64,000 nt of DNA, from contig NW_002476082.1 of NCBI RefSeq assembly GCF_000189635.1, forward strand, positions 1-64,000. The letters run 5' to 3'. Positions 14,401-27,483 of this stretch are shown here, piece after piece; within the stretch, counting starts at the first letter, position 1, and every line of letters starts with the position of its first letter. The notes beneath the pieces were generated by a model that searched no databases, was not told where the DNA came from, and saw only the letters and a program-made list of their open reading frames with translations. The stretch is from Tetrahymena thermophila SB210. Taxonomy: Eukaryota; Ciliophora; Oligohymenophorea; Hymenostomatida; Tetrahymenidae. The position numbers and the translations under genes are program-made.

Positions 14401-17400
14401 AATTTAAGTGATTTAATAGAGTAGTCTAAGTTTTGTTTGTATGGAAGATCCTAGCTAAGCTTATATTAAATTTCATAGAACCAGTAAATGTAATTTTAGA
14501 TAGATCTTATATCTACTATAAAATTAAATAGTATAATTAATGTTTCAACATAATTTGATTGCATAATAGTACAATTTATAGATTTAGATTAGGTATAAAA
14601 TGTTAATTTGTATAGTTTTAAAGATCTTACTCTTATAGAATAAATAAAGGCGAGTGCCAGCTAAGGGATAGCTTATGTATTTTATAGCTTGAAATATAAC
14701 ATATATACTTATTTTATGATGCTAGACTATTTTGATGAAGTAATATTTTATAGAAATTAGACTGTGGTATCATCTATATTTTTGTATAATACTTTCGCTA
14801 TATGCTAATAGATTGATTAGGATTACATATATTGCATTGATTATCACTAGTAAAATAATATTTCAACTTATAAAAAAGTAGCCAAAAAATATTTAATTAT
14901 TTCTAAATTAAAATTTAATATTTTAAAATAAAACCAATTAAAAGTGCTACTTACATTAACAAAATTTATTTATTAATTTTTATATTAATAAAATTTTAAT
15001 TTATATAGGGTAGTTTATTTCATTTCATTTTCACTGCAAAAAATAGTTTATACTTAGCTTTTCTTGAATCTCTAAACAATTGAAATATTTTATTATGCAG
15101 ATACTAAAGAAATTTTTGTTATTGGATTATAATCTGAAACCTAATATTTGATTTATTATGGTATGTTGGATTTAAATACTTATTAAAGTAGCTAAAAATA
15201 TTTGATTTCTTGCAAAAATTTTCTATAAATAATTAAGGTGGATAATCTTGATTTAATTGTTGTATTTAGCTTTGATTAAAAGTATTATATTTATTAGAAA
15301 ACATAAGGAAATTTACTTCAAACAATATATGATTAGCTAACCATGATATTTTTACCTAGTTTAAATATGCTTGCGTTCTGGAATTATGATTTTACAGCCT
15401 ATTCAAGCAAATACTTTCTATATGATTTATAATCTGTTTATGATGAAAATTATTATTATGTTGACAAGAATATATCATTGATTCCTAAATTTCACTCATA
15501 TTTAGAAAATTCTATTTATGCTACTTCTCCGATAGAGTCTAACCTTTATAAAATAGATCTCTCAAATAAAAAATTGAAGTTAGTAATGAAAAGAGGAAGT
15601 AAAATTCATTCAATTTAATAAATCTCTTCTCAAGTTATAATTATAGCATCATTGTCTGAGATCATTTTATACAATACATTAACGCAGTCAATAATCAATA
15701 CTTTCATTTTCAAAAATCTTGAAATTTAAGTTTAAGAACTTTTAAATACTAACTTGCCTAACTTAAATTTTAGAGCGATTTTAATAAGTAAACCCAAGTA
15801 AATATCAATCATTGAAGTTAATTAAAATAAACTAATAGGAAGCTCAATAAAAAATATAAACTTTGATCAAGTTGTTGATGAAATAGTAATTATAAATAAA
15901 AATCTTTCTCTTTTGACTTTTAATTCTGGTAATTTGATAATTATGAATTCTAATTCTCTATCATAATCTCTGATTTAAAACTTTCATAACATAAAGTATG
16001 AAATTGTGTTACTTAAAAATTATTCAAATAATTTAAATTAAACATAAGAAAATTATTTTATTCTATCTTATTCCTCAAACTCTATTCTTCAGGTATCCTA
16101 AATCTCATTCTTTGCATAAAATTAATCTATTCAGTTGAACGTCTTAATGATACAACAATTTTCCACAAAAATAATTCAAGTTGAGCTAATATAAGATTAA
16201 AAATTTGTTGTTTTTTCACTTCAAGATAGTCTTAACATCTATTAAATTTGCATTTAATGTGTTATAAGTAATCCTAAAAATAAGATAGAATATTAACAAT
16301 ATTTTCTACCTTTTATTAGATATCATTTTAAATTTAAAATATATGAAGATTTAGGGTACTTAATTGCTTTTACTGATATAATATATGCAATTTATAGCAT
16401 AAAAACCACCCATGTTTTGTATGTCTCTACAAAAAACTATATGAATAATACAATTTATGATATTAGTGCTATTACTTAAAACTATCTTGTTTTATCTTTC
16501 AGACAAACATTTGAAATTCATGAGTTGAACTTTACTTCTTATTTATTAACTTATGAAGGGCATTATAATATTATTTATTAGTCTTAATAGTAAAATGTTA
16601 AAATTTTTAATGCTTAAGTATTAAATTATGTAGATAATAATAAGAATTAACTAACTTCACTGTCACTTGCAGGATATGATACTGGTAAAAACATGTTATT
16701 CTTTAATTATTTACCATATTTAGAAAAAGTAAACAATTACAATTGTACTATTCAGTTCTATGATTCTAATTAGTATTAAATAAAATAGTCTATTAATGAT
16801 TTGTAGGAAATGAATGAATATATAAAATTTAAAATAAACTAGTATTTCTTAATAATTTCTTAAAATTAATACCAGAAGAGTCTAATGAATATTTACAGTC
16901 TAAGTTTACCAAATTTAACTCAAAATATGAATATATCTTTAGTAATTACTGGATAGTATGTGTACCTTGATAGAATTAATTTTAATTAACTTAGTCTTTC
17001 CTATACTTAGATTATTTTATAAAATGCGACTTTATATATAACAAATTATATCATGATTTAAGGTTTTTCATCGATTACTATAGATTAATGTAAGCTAATA
17101 TACCTTATTTAGGACTTTAATAATATTAATTAATTTGGTATTTTATTTAGCAATGTTGATTCTCTTAAAATAAAAGACTTTTTCATTTTTAACTAGACTA
17201 TTCCAAACAGCTTTAATGGGATAAAAATTTTGAATTTTACTTCAGTTGAGATTGAAAATTTATTTATTGAAAACAGTAATTTAAATATAAGTTCTCAACT
17301 TTTTAAATTTGATAGTGGAATGAAAATTTAAATATAAAATTTTAACTTAATAAATAATAATATTTTTTTAAATAATAACTTTAATTTGATTGAAATAATT

Positions 17401-20400
17401 TAAACATCCAATATAGCATTCCGAAATTTATAGATCATTTAAAACAAATAAATATATGAAAACTATAATCAATTAGCTAGTTATCTTATCGGTATTTTTA
17501 CTTTCGGATAGCTAATTATAGATTCTTCTACAGTAAAATTAAACTAAAATTTATTATTCCTTAACATTTCTAATTATCTTGTGATTGAAGAAAATAGCAA
17601 AAAGTATTCTATAGCTTTTATTGACTCTGTTTTGATTTTACAATAGACCTTGTATGAGAAAAATTCATTCGATGAGTATGTAGCATTAAGTGCTATTTAA
17701 ATACAAAACATATAAATGTCTTAAATTTAAAATTGCACCTTTAGTTAAAATAAATTAGAAAATTCTGCACTTATTTAAATATAAAATATAGATTTTGTTT
17801 AATTTAATTTAGCCATATTTAATTTGAATGCTTGCCTCAGCTGTGTGTTTTCACAAACTTGTAGCCAAATTAATGTAATAAAATCAGCTTTTAGCTAAAA
17901 TTTATCTAAAGATTCAGGATCTTGCATACTATTAAAGAATTTTCTAGTATAAGGTGATGAAAATAGTATAGTAGACAGTATTTTTGATAGTAATTTTTCT
18001 TAAAATAGTGGTGGTGCAATATATTTATAAAATGTTGATATTGAAATATTGAATAGCATCTTTTCTAATAATAAAGCTAGTATTGGAGGAGCAATTAGAT
18101 ATCTTGACATAATACCTAGATTTATTCATAAAATCATAAAAAGTGGAAAAGCTAATTAAAAAAGTAGTAGCGATATTTAATTCATTAATAATGAAGCTTT
18201 TATTTTTGGAAATAATATTGGATCAATTCCAAAATATCTAACATTCTATAGGGATAATAACATGAAGTTTATTGAAGATTTTTAGCTAGAAAATATAAGA
18301 AGTGGAGATATAATAGAAAACATAGAAATTAGCCTATTAGATGAAGAATAAAATATTGTTAACATCATTCCTCCACATAACACTCATTTTACTCAAAAGA
18401 TATTAAATGAAATAAAATTTTATTAAATTTAGCTTTTTTCAAACAATTAAAATGAAATTGATATAAAATATAATACTATTTTTTCATACTAATAGAGTTC
18501 AAATAATACATTTAATATAAGTGGTATGAAAATTCAAGGAATGCCCAAGAAATCTTCTTAAATTCAAATTAGTGCCCCTTTTTTGAGGCAGGATACTATG
18601 AATAATACCTACACAGTAGGTAAAAATTTTAGTATTTCAGTTATATTTAGAGATTGCTAGGCAGGAGAATTTTTTTCTTAAATATCTTAATAAATATACG
18701 AGTGCCAATAATGCATAAATAATACTTATTCTCTAATTGAGCCAAATCTTCATTAAGCAATATAATGTAAATAATGCTAATTGGACAAAGCAGACAGCTG
18801 TTATTTAAATGTAATAAATGTCAAAAACGGATTTTGGAGATTAAGTTAACATGATGATCAAATAATAGAGTGCTAAAATCAACCTAAAAATTGTGAATGC
18901 CAGTCAACACTAAAAACGCAATAGGAATCTTAATTTTGTTGTATCAAAGGTTTCATAGGTACAAAAAATTATAAAAGACTTAATTAGTTAATTTTTTTAC
19001 TGTAAATCATCATTAATTATGACAAAAAATTTTTAATTTAATTTATCTGCTTATGAAGATCCACAAATTAAGAGATAGCAGGGAATGAGTTTTCAATTAA
19101 TTGACCAAAGCCCCCATTAAAGTCAAATAGTGATATTTTGAATCTTTATATAAATTTTAAGGAGTTTGGGAAAGAATTTAAAGAGGATTTACTGTATTTA
19201 TGAAAAAAATATAAAAAGCAAAAATAAATAAATAAATAACCATAAACTTTATATTTAAATATATATTCAACATTTTTTATTATTTTTATAGGACCTCTTT
19301 GTGAAATTTGTGATAATTATGGAGAGGTGTGGGGGGAAAGATTTGGATCTCTAGGTAAATATTCTTGTAGTCCTTGTAATAAATATGATGAAATTTTATT
19401 AAGAGAGATTATTAAAATGGTTGTTTTGACAATCTATTTCTTATACTCAGTCAAGCAAACTGTCGAGAAGGCTTCAAAATATATTATTTGTTAAACTTTA
19501 AGAAGATTGAATTTTCTTTTGATAGGTAAATCAGGAGAAAGTGATAAAGGCTAGTTGTATATAAAGCTATTTATCAATTTTGTATAAGTGACATCTGCCG
19601 CTTGTAGTAATTAGCTCAATTTTTTTAGTATCTCATTTTTTGATATCTTTGGAGTGTTTGCTAATCCATCAGTAACATCTAACAATTCTCTTGATTGCTT
19701 ATTTGCCAGGATAAAAAAAATTCCTATTGAGTTTACTAGAGGTTTATGGGTATCAGTCATCCCTATTATCTACATATTACTAGGACTTATTTTATACTTT
19801 TCTCAAATGAAAAAATTTTTTAACAGACCTCACCACAAAAGGTTCTTATACGTGGCCTTTAATTTTGGTTTTATTTCTTTTTAAAGCGGAACAGTTTCTT
19901 AGTTAATATAAATAATGTCATGTAGAAAGATAGGAGATTTCTTTTACATCAAATCACAATTAAACAAAATATGCTATTCTAGTGAACATTTAAAATTTAT
20001 AGTTTTCATGATTATGCCTTTGCTATTCTTATGGATATTAATTTTACCTTTGTTTTTACTTTATAGAATATATGTCAAAAGAAAAGTACTCGACGAACCA
20101 ATACAAATAATTAAATTTGGGTTCATATGCTCTAATTATAAATAGATATTTTTTTATTGGGAATTCTTTAGGATCATACTGAGACTTGCTATTGTAATTA
20201 TTGCTAATGTTTTATCTGATCAATTATCTGTCTTAAAACTTGTTTTATCAATTATACTAATACAAATCTATAACAGACTTTTGATTAGACTAAAACCCTA
20301 CAGAGATAACATTTCTTTACAAGTTGATTTAAAACTCAATTAAGCAATTTAATTAATTTTTCTTCTTAATATTTTAAATAACTAAGTTGCATTGCCATTA

Positions 20401-20932
20401 AATTAATAAAATATTTTTTTGATTCTAATTTAAGCAGTTTGTTTCTCAGTTATATTACAATTTATAATATATTTTTATCGAATTAATAGTTTATAAATTA
20501 AAAGATTTATTCTAAAAGTTTTTCCTAAATCAAAAAAATGCATTTAAGTACCTTAAAACTCTATCAGAAAGTTTATTCTTTGGAAGAAGATAAAGTAATT
20601 CTTTTTATTTATTATTTGAAATATGATTTTTGATAAAATTAATTGCTAAATAAAGGAATTCATTTGATCAGTTTAGAATTATGAAGCTCTCAAGGATATA
20701 AAAAAAATAAGAATCTAATTTATTAATGAGAAACCAACATATTGTAACAAGAGATTCTAAAGATCACCAATTCTTAAGTTCATGCAAACTGAATACAACT
20801 TTATAAATGTTAAAATAAAAATCAAGTTTTATCTAATGCAAACAACAAACTCCCAAAATTAATAGAAAAAAAACCAAAAAATTTACCAAATTGAATTATC
20901 AATGTTTTACTAACCAATCCATATAGTTGTGA
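11451..20932 (+). CDS. Giant secreted/membrane protein, copy 2
   Basis: Tandem paralogue of 1082-10581, about 2,894 aa. Five introns at equivalent places: 11874-11956, 13041-13248, 14026-14137, 18959-19291 and 20595-20655; these restore one frame from ATG to TGA. The domain order is the same: signal peptide (MVKKIFFVILQFLVINC), propeller-like part, beta-helix-like rungs (IGGAIRYLDIIPRF), a Cys-rich stretch ending GPLCEICDNYGEVWG, a multi-pass C-terminal membrane region, and a basic tail. Apparent stop codons that break a single-frame reading (for instance TGA at 20617) fall inside introns. Amino-acid differences are scattered and no inactivating lesion was found, so both copies look functional. 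Function is unknown. Confidence 0.84.
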
Positions 20933-21425
20933 TAAAATAATCTAAAAAATTTAATTATTTTATTTTAAATAATTTCTATTGAAATGGATATTTGTATGTT
21001 ATCTTTACCTAATGCATAAAATCATATATAAACCTCAAAAAAATAAATCAATACTAATCATTTTTTTTTTTGAAAAAAATTTTGTTTTACTCAATTTTTA
21101 AGTAATCGTTCATTTAAAGTTCAAATTAAAAAAAATACAATTTGTATAAATATGTTTATCCAAAATTTAAAAATTCTATGATATGTTATTTATATCATCC
21201 AAATTAAAATTTACTAAAGTCACATTTTATGAAAGTATTGAGTATAAAAATATTTATTAACGTTTAAATAGTAAAAAAAATAAAAATTAAGTTAATGCTC
21301 ATTTATGAAGGTAAACAATCAATCACTAATTAAAGTTAATTAATAATTCATAAAATTTAAAGGAATATTCTCTAAACAGATAAACAATTTACATAGTTTT
21401 TAATTTATTTATGCACGCACTATCT
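20933..21425. other. Convergent 3' intergenic region
   Basis: Gap between the tail-to-tail ends of giant gene copy 2 (+) and the coiled-coil gene (-). It is homologous to the 3' flank of copy 1 (about 10582-11072). It holds only AT-rich sequence and no gene; it presumably contains both 3' untranslated regions. Confidence 0.6.
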
Positions 21426-24400
21426 TCAAAATTATGTAGAAATTTTTTTGTTTTTGTCAATTAATCTAACATTTTAGGAATTTGACTATGAAAACTATGG
21501 TGACTTTAGCAGAGAATGCTAGGAATTATTACCAGAATTGTGATCAGAAGCCCTCCTCTTGTTAAGATTAATATTAAAAAAATAATTATCTAAAAGACCA
21601 GGCTGATTCAAAAGCTACTAATGATCTAAATTATGTTTTTAAGTGTGCTTTGTTGAATGACTAAATAATTAATTACTTAGTTGGCTATATTAGAAGATTA
21701 ATTTATTATTTTAATTTATAGAATCTTTTTTTTCCATATAATTGTTAATTATTTGTTGTGGAATTTTTAACTTTTATTATTGATTAGACTAAATATCTGA
21801 TTGCTTTCTTTATTATTCAATCCATTTTACTGCTGCTGTTTATGAAACATTCTTTTAAGGAAGTTGGATTTAATGCTTTTGCTACATATAACTATCTTCA
21901 CCCACAGAATTGCTTGTTTAATACTGCTATTGGTCTTATGAAACCTTTTTACTAGAAAATTTAAAGAATTTTTGGCTATTAATTTTTTCATCATAGAGAG
22001 ACTGCTGTTTAAGATGGTGAGTTATATATAACTCACATTCTTACTTACCAAATAGAGCGTTTAAAGATTATTGTAGCTAAGCTATTTTTTACTAGTAGCC
22101 GAAACCATTAGGCTTATATTTCTGATATAGTCGCTACTTTTCACTTTCTTTAATCCTTTCTATTAAGACATTTACATGGTGAAGCTCTTGCCTAAGATCA
22201 TTTTTAATCCCAACAGCTTGTATACAATCATCTGAAAATTTATTTAAATCAAATGCTATTCTCTCTTAGTATTTCACATAAGAATTTTAGCTAACTTCAT
22301 CTACTCCTGGGTAGAAATTCTAGCTTGATTAAGTCATTGAGCCCCAATCAGTTTATTTCTATTAGTTGCAACTTTTAGCCATCCGATGGACTTTTTGTTA
22401 AATTGCTTCTCTAGAATTTTTTGAACTTATTTTAGATGATTCCATAGCGAGACTTTGATACTACTAAGACACATTAACACCATCTACATTCAGGCGTTTT
22501 ATTTTTTCTTAAATTCTATCTTATTCAATCATAAGCTTTGCCCATTGAATTAAAAATTATTTTGAATCTTCATCTAAAAAACTAGGTAATATGTTCGAAT
22601 TGCTTAACTCCTCATTTATTAGAATTAGCTATTTCACAATTAGAACCAAACTTTGCTTAGGAAATTGATTGCTTTTTATTGCTTTCAGGTATAAGTCTTT
22701 AAGTATTAGTTTTGTGGTATTTCGCTTTTATTTTATTTTTAATATTTCTTTATCCATCAATTCTAATTTTTCTAGGGAAGTCTTTGTCCTCTAAGTTATC
22801 GCTTTTTTTAAAGTATCAAAGTAAATTTTAACTTCTTCTCTCTCCTCCTCAATTTTTTTATGTTTATTCCTGAAATCCTAATTGTTAACATTTTTAAAGC
22901 GTACTGTATTCATTTTAGTAGACATAGAGTGAAAAAATATTTATGAATTATTGGAGCTATTAATTTCGTTTAAAAAAAGCTCTTCATCTAGGTCAATTCT
23001 GGCAAGCTACGAAACCATTTGTTCATGAGTATTCTTTAGTTCTTGAGAAATATTTGTTTAATATAATCTTTCCTCTTTAATTTTAGTTTGTAATTCTTCT
23101 ATTTTTTAACTGCAGAATGTATAATTATCCAACAAAGCCTTTTCAAGATAATTGTAGCTTTCCTGATCAAATTCTGTTTCGCCATTGATTGAGTTTATTT
23201 TTTTTTCATCTAGGATACCCTGAGGATGAAAAATTTCACTTATAATATCTCTTAAAAGCTAATCATACTCAATAACATTTCCCAACCTAAAGAATTGAGT
23301 GCCGACATTCTTAAAAGAATTCAATGTAGTCTTAGAAAATTTATCAGTTTCTTCACTAAAAAGAAATCTAATTTTATCTACACTTTCATTTTTCTATTTT
23401 GCCTCTTGCTAATAGAAAGACTATCCTTAAATATTTGGGTCAATTCTTACTTTTTTCACCTCATTTTTTATCTCTTCACACTTTATTTCTGTCTCTTAGT
23501 AATTAATTATAACAAAATCATTGCAAATTAAACGAATGAAAAAATTAAAATTAAATGTTTAATTAATCTAAAATAAAATTATTAAGTTAATTAATGAGCT
23601 ATCTAATATAAGCAAAAAATTACATTATTAAATTAATTTTATTATTTTTTTAATCTGGAATATTAATTGTGCTTTATTTAATTAAGAAGATCTTCATACT
23701 TTTTAAAATGAATTTCCTATCAAATTAAACAAATTACTTTAGTTTTGAACATATTTTTTGGTAATGCGATTCAGAAGGAGGTTGTTTAGAAGTTATTTAT
23801 TTAGATTCCTTTGTAAAAAAATAGAACTCTGACTGTTAATTTTACTAAATTATTTTTCTAATACTTTTGGAGTTGGTGATTTAGGAGAGCCTGATTGCTA
23901 TTCAGGTTGAGTTTAAAGTGTTTTTGAAACACTTTTTCTTTTACTACTTTGTGAGATTTAATCTTGTTATTCATTAATGAAATCTGTAAAATTTTCATTC
24001 TTAGCTTAGGCATAAAAAGTACTTCTGTTTACTTTCATATCTTACACATTGAAATCTTAGCCTAAAAGAACACTTTTTCTTGCTTTTTCAATGGCATTTT
24101 ATAAGGAATAATTGCATATTATGCTGGGCGTCTACTCTTAATTTTAAACTATTTCTTCATCTTAATAATATTTAGGATTCATTACTGAGTCAATTACATC
24201 AAAATTAAGCTCTGGCATTTAAATATCTTCTTTTAATGACTATATGTGCTAAAATCTCTACTTTAATTTATCGCTCATATCATCATTTTCTTTTAAAAGA
24301 AGATCTTTTTTCCACTTATCTAGATCATTATAATCCTACTAATCATTCTAAGCTATATACTCTTCATCATGTATTTCAATAAAATTTGCCTTCTTATTTC

Positions 24401-24500
24401 CATTTTCCTACATTAGTTTTCTCAGCTTATTTGAACTTTTAGCCTCAAAAGTTTATCTTCTATCTTTATTATGGATTTGTTCACTTTTATTTCTTTTCAT
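21426..24500 (-). CDS. Coiled-coil protein of unknown function
   Basis: About 945 aa, read from ATG at 24500 to TGA at 21428-21426. Two introns are proposed: 23833-23864 (only 32 bases, tentative) and 23495-23699; together they keep the frame. A single 372-base intron (23493-23864) is an alternative that would drop a plausible exon. The N-terminal 220 residues are polar and charged (MKRNKSEQIHNKDRRQ), with Ser/Pro clusters (QSGSPKSPTPK). The central part is predicted coiled coil (KKIEEEREEVKIYFDTLKKA; ALLDNYTFCSQKIEELQTKI). The C-terminus is Gln/Ser/Asn-rich, ending KNKKISTQF. No catalytic domain is recognised. A cytoskeletal or scaffold role is inference. The gene is tail-to-tail with giant gene copy 2 and its last codons exist as a relic at 11073-11126. 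Confidence 0.78.
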
Positions 24501-25327
24501 TTTAACTGACTTTAGTAAAAATTAAATTCTACTTATAGATTATCAAAATATAAAATCAGAAAAGTAATTAAATCAAGCAATAATTTGATTAAATTTTTTA
24601 ATAATTGGCTAATAAGTAAAAATTAATTAATTGGGTGACTCATTTCATTTCTTAACTAAAACATCACAATTTTAAATATTGCCATAATTTAAACAAATAA
24701 TTGAATTTATTATAAACTCATTAAAATCCTCTAGTTATTTTATAAGTTTTAAATGGGTTGTTTATAATTGCATATTAATTGTTATTTTAATTGTAATTAA
24801 CTCTCTTTTAATCATAAAAAATGTTTTATTTTAAAAATAATATTTTTGATAAAAAATTTCATTATTTAATTTTACTTGTTTAGCTATTTTTAAAAAATCA
24901 TTTTAATTGTAAATTAAATATTGATTTGAATAATTTTTTAATATAAATATGAATAGGTTATTCATTATTTCACTGATTTATTTTGTTAAAATATCAAATA
25001 AGTTGAATTTATTTTTATTATTTTTATAGAATTTTTAAAAATTTAAATATTATTTGCAGATTAAACCTAAAATTAGAGATTGAAATGAAAAAAAGTATTT
25101 TAATTACATTTTTAAAATATTTTTAGTAGTTCCATAAATCTTATTTATGTTAATTAAAAATAAATAGTTTTGTTAATTTTCATATTAATTTTTAAACCTC
25201 AAAGATATTATTTTTAGGATTTTTTACTAAAGCTAAACAATTCAGATTAGATATTTTTATTCAATTCAACTATTAATTAACTTTTTAATAAAAAACAATA
25301 AAGGAAATTATAAAAATATAGTTTATC
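24501..25327. promoter_or_regulatory. Divergent intergenic/promoter region
   Basis: 827 bases of very AT-rich DNA between two genes that start away from each other (24500 minus, 25328 plus), so both promoters must lie here. No discrete motif stands out. The plus-strand ATG lies in an AT-rich context, as at the other starts in this window. Confidence 0.5.
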
Positions 25328-27283
25328 ATGGATCAAACACGCATTTAGCATACTTAAATTTGTCAAATTCACTCCAAAAAGAAAATTAAATATTTACAAG
25401 TAAAAGAGATTGCGAATGATGCTAACAAGAGTGTACTTCTATGTAATGAATGTTTTAATGAAGACCTTGACTCCAAAGCTAAAGATATAATCAAGATATC
25501 ATAAATTATTGAAGATGGTGAAACATAAATTATTTCAAAATGGCCTCCTTTGGAAGATTAAGAAATTACCAAAAAACTAAAGCAGCAAATGGAAAGCTTA
25601 GAATCATCTAATTCAATTTTAAAAAAGATCAACGACTACTTTACAGTTTTAAAGAATGAAGTAATGAATGAAATTGATATGTGTCAAAAAAAAATGATAA
25701 ATTAAGCAATAGAACTACCTTTTATAAAAGATCAGCTTTTAAAATAATACTAATAAATATCTTAGATTTCAAAATTAAGATAACTCATACTATAAGGTTA
25801 AGAATCTTCTTTTGAAGAGCATTAATCTAGTTGTAAAACTTTTATTTCTCAATTTGAATTATCAAAACAAATAAATACCTAAAATTTATAAAATTTGCTA
25901 ATAAAATGCTAGCAAAAATAGTAAATGCTAAATTTCGAATTTCCAAATTTAATTAAAAAATAAATAATATCTAATATTGGGGAAATCACATTCTTTAATG
26001 ATCAATACATTAATGTAGACTTAGATATATCAAACATTAGTAATGTCAATTCTTCAAGTAGTTCTGATAAACTAATGTAATTAATATCAAATAAAAGCAA
26101 TTTTTGTAGTGAACAGTTTTTGAAGCAAGTAAAGGATATTTTAGATAAGGTGAATCCAGTCTTAGATAAAATAGAATTTGAGAATATGCACTCTTAGAAC
26201 TATAAACCAATTTAATTTTCAAAAGTAAGCAACTAAAAATTAGAATAAATAAATGAGTATATTTAGCATTAAATATAGCTATAAGAAAATAATTAATATT
26301 CTAATCATTTATAGGAATCTTAAAAAATTAAAAATATGAAGCTATTAATTGAAAATAAAATTAATTTTATCAAATAAAATCTTCAGTAGAGTCTAATAAA
26401 CTTCTTTATCGATTTTTATCCATTTTTGAATTAGATCAATTTGGATTAGATCTTTTCATCATCTGAGAAATTCGACTTGCTTAACTAACTTCAAGAGGCT
26501 GATGTTGAGGAATTAATTAATCTACTAAAAAAGAGAATATAGTTTTAAGACAAAAAAATTTATGAAACTAGTCAAACTTATAAACAAAGTTAATTTTTAA
26601 ATAGTCATAAATACTATAAGAAATAGGAAGTATATTAAATATTTAGAAGTTTTCCTATTTATGATTTATTGTAGCAAAATTATGTTGATATATTACAAAA
26701 AATATAATTTATAGGCACTAATTATTAAGAAAGTAATAAAAGACTTTCTATTAATAAAAATAGCAGCAAAAAAATCAAAATAAAAGTTGATTAACCAAAT
26801 TATTTTGGACTGTATAAAGATTGGGATATAAATTGTGTTTCTCAAAATATTCTTGAAAAATAAAAAAAATATATTTTTAGAATAAAATGCGATGTTATTT
26901 AACCTGAAGTATTGTTTAACATAGGATTAATATAGAATGAGAGTATTGATAAAATCTAAGGTTTTAAAGATAAGCTTAGCTGTAGGTTTATGAGCTTATA
27001 AAATAAAATTAAATATTAAGGAGGTTGTGGAATTGACAAGATTACTAAAGGATTTGACTTTGAAATAGATAAAAATAGTGTCTTTGAGTTGAGAGTTTGG
27101 ATTGAAGGATAGTAATTAGAAATACTTGATTATCCAGATTATTAGAATAAAATAGAATTAATAGATTAGAATAAACATTATCTTGATTCATATTAAGATC
27201 TAAGAATATACTTATACTTATTCGACAACTCAGTTAGTTATTAACTTGTAGAGGCTTATACTGTAGAATAATTTGATTTTTGA
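25328..27283 (+). CDS. TRIM-like protein: B-box-like zinc site, coiled coil, SPRY-like C-terminus
   Basis: Intronless, 651 aa. The N-terminus has a zinc-binding arrangement C12-x2-H15 ... C39-x2-C42 (ICQIHSKKKIKYLQV and LLCNECFNEDL), a reduced B-box-like site. Residues about 80-460 are Gln/Lys/Leu-rich and predicted coiled coil (QEITKKLKQQMESLESSNSI). The last 165 residues look like a SPRY/B30.2-type beta-sandwich: YFGLYKDWDI, then YIFRIKCDVI, FELRVWIEGQQLEIL and a DLRIYLYLFDN strand near the end. The order matches TRIM-family proteins except that no RING precedes the B-box, so ubiquitin-ligase activity cannot be claimed. Similar proteins form expanded families in ciliates as I recall them. 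Function is unknown. Confidence 0.8.
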
Positions 27284-27483
27284 GAATATAATTTACATTA
27301 TTATAGTTTGAAATTAATGAATTCGTATTTTTTATCTCATAATCATTTAATATTTTTTTATAAAATTGTTTAAAGTAAATGCTAATTAATATATATTATC
27401 TATCTATATATTTATAAAAATATTAAAACAATAAAATTATTTTTTTTAATTTTTAAATTAATTTTTCATTCAGACTGTATGTA

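Larger units (their letters stand above)
11296..21475. repeat. Tandem duplication unit, copy 2
   Basis: Second copy of the direct repeat that begins at about 925. Homology to copy 1 is lost shortly after 21475, inside the C-terminal coding region of the convergent gene at 21426-24500, which marks the ancestral breakpoint side. Confidence 0.8.

Noticed and set aside
20617..20619. Apparent premature TGA (frameshift) in giant gene copy 2
   Set aside because: It falls in a 61-base GT..AG intron (20595-20655) that matches a 63-base intron in copy 1; splicing restores the frame to the final TGA.
21488..22873. A 461-codon plus-strand open frame beginning MKTMVTLAENARNYYQNC
   Set aside because: Antisense to the coiled-coil gene at 21426-24500. 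With only TGA as stop, long antisense frames are common in AT-rich DNA; the minus-strand frame has far better composition, coiled-coil pattern, and a homologous relic of its end.
23295..23531. Hydrophobic plus-strand frame of 78 codons
   Set aside because: Shadow of the minus-strand coiled-coil gene and its intron.
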